Shown piece after piece: positions 6,573-6,575 of a stretch of 6,575 nucleotides of DNA. The stretch covers positions 1 to 6,575 of the forward strand of contig QMSF01000055.1 in assembly GCA_003649565.1 (NCBI GenBank). The letters run 5' to 3'. The translations under genes were made by a program, and so were the position numbers. Under the pieces are notes generated by a model, which ran no database searches, had not been told where the DNA came from, and saw nothing but the letters and a program-made list of their open reading frames with translations. Position 1 is the stretch's first letter; each line of letters opens with the position of its first letter. This DNA comes from Thermoprotei archaeon (lineage in GTDB: Archaea; Thermoproteota; Methanomethylicia; Nezhaarchaeales; WYZ-LMO8).

Positions 6573-6575
6573 ATG
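6573..6575 (+). other. ATG at window edge, possible start of a next gene
   Basis: An ATG begins four bases after the MscS stop and ends exactly at the window edge. There is no ribosome site of note in front of it, and no protein can be read, so it is recorded only as a possible start. Confidence 0.2.

Noticed and set aside
1..6575. CRISPR arrays, tRNA or rRNA genes, insertion sequences, prophage or toxin-antitoxin genes
   Set aside because: I looked for repeated spacers, cloverleaf-like sequence, transposase motifs and inverted repeats and saw none; the window is almost entirely filled by the eight coding genes.

Overview
This window looks like part of an archaeal chromosome, most likely from a thermophilic Thermoproteota-type (crenarchaeal or related) lineage. 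The evidence is a RecA/KaiC-like single-domain ATPase, a solute-binding protein held by a C-terminal membrane anchor, frequent TTG and GTG starts, heavy use of ATA (Ile) and AGA/AGG (Arg) codons, a TATA-type promoter between two divergent genes, and purine-rich Shine-Dalgarno sites complementary to an archaeal 16S 3' end. The exact lineage cannot be fixed from the sequence alone. Genes are packed tightly: most neighbours overlap or lie within about 25 bases, and the only real intergenic region is about 120 bp (5010-5127).

Left part (1-2244, + strand): the end of a metal-type ABC uptake operon. It holds the 3' part of a ZnuA/TroA-like solute-binding protein, then the ATPase and the ABC-3 permease, with overlapping ends. 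The binding protein lacks several residues expected at the metal site, so its substrate is uncertain.

Middle part (5009 down to 2247, - strand): a compact three-gene unit, trkH (potassium channel/transporter subunit), a single-domain KaiC-like ATPase, and a small helix-turn-helix protein with a long C-terminal coiled coil. This unit ends 2 bp from the ABC permease stop, tail to tail.

Right part (5128-6568, + strand): trkA (the cytosolic RCK gating partner of TrkH) overlapping an MscS-family mechanosensitive channel. These genes diverge from trkH across the 118 bp intergenic region, which contains one good TATA-like element readable on both strands. A possible next gene may begin with the ATG at the last three bases.

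Taken together, 2247-6568 reads as a potassium/osmotic homeostasis locus: K+ uptake (TrkH+TrkA) and osmotic release (MscS), with a KaiC-like ATPase and an HTH protein embedded in the trkH transcript. None of the protein families is new. The most interesting point is the association of an ATP-dependent signalling ATPase and a putative regulator with K+ transport. Its functional meaning is inference.
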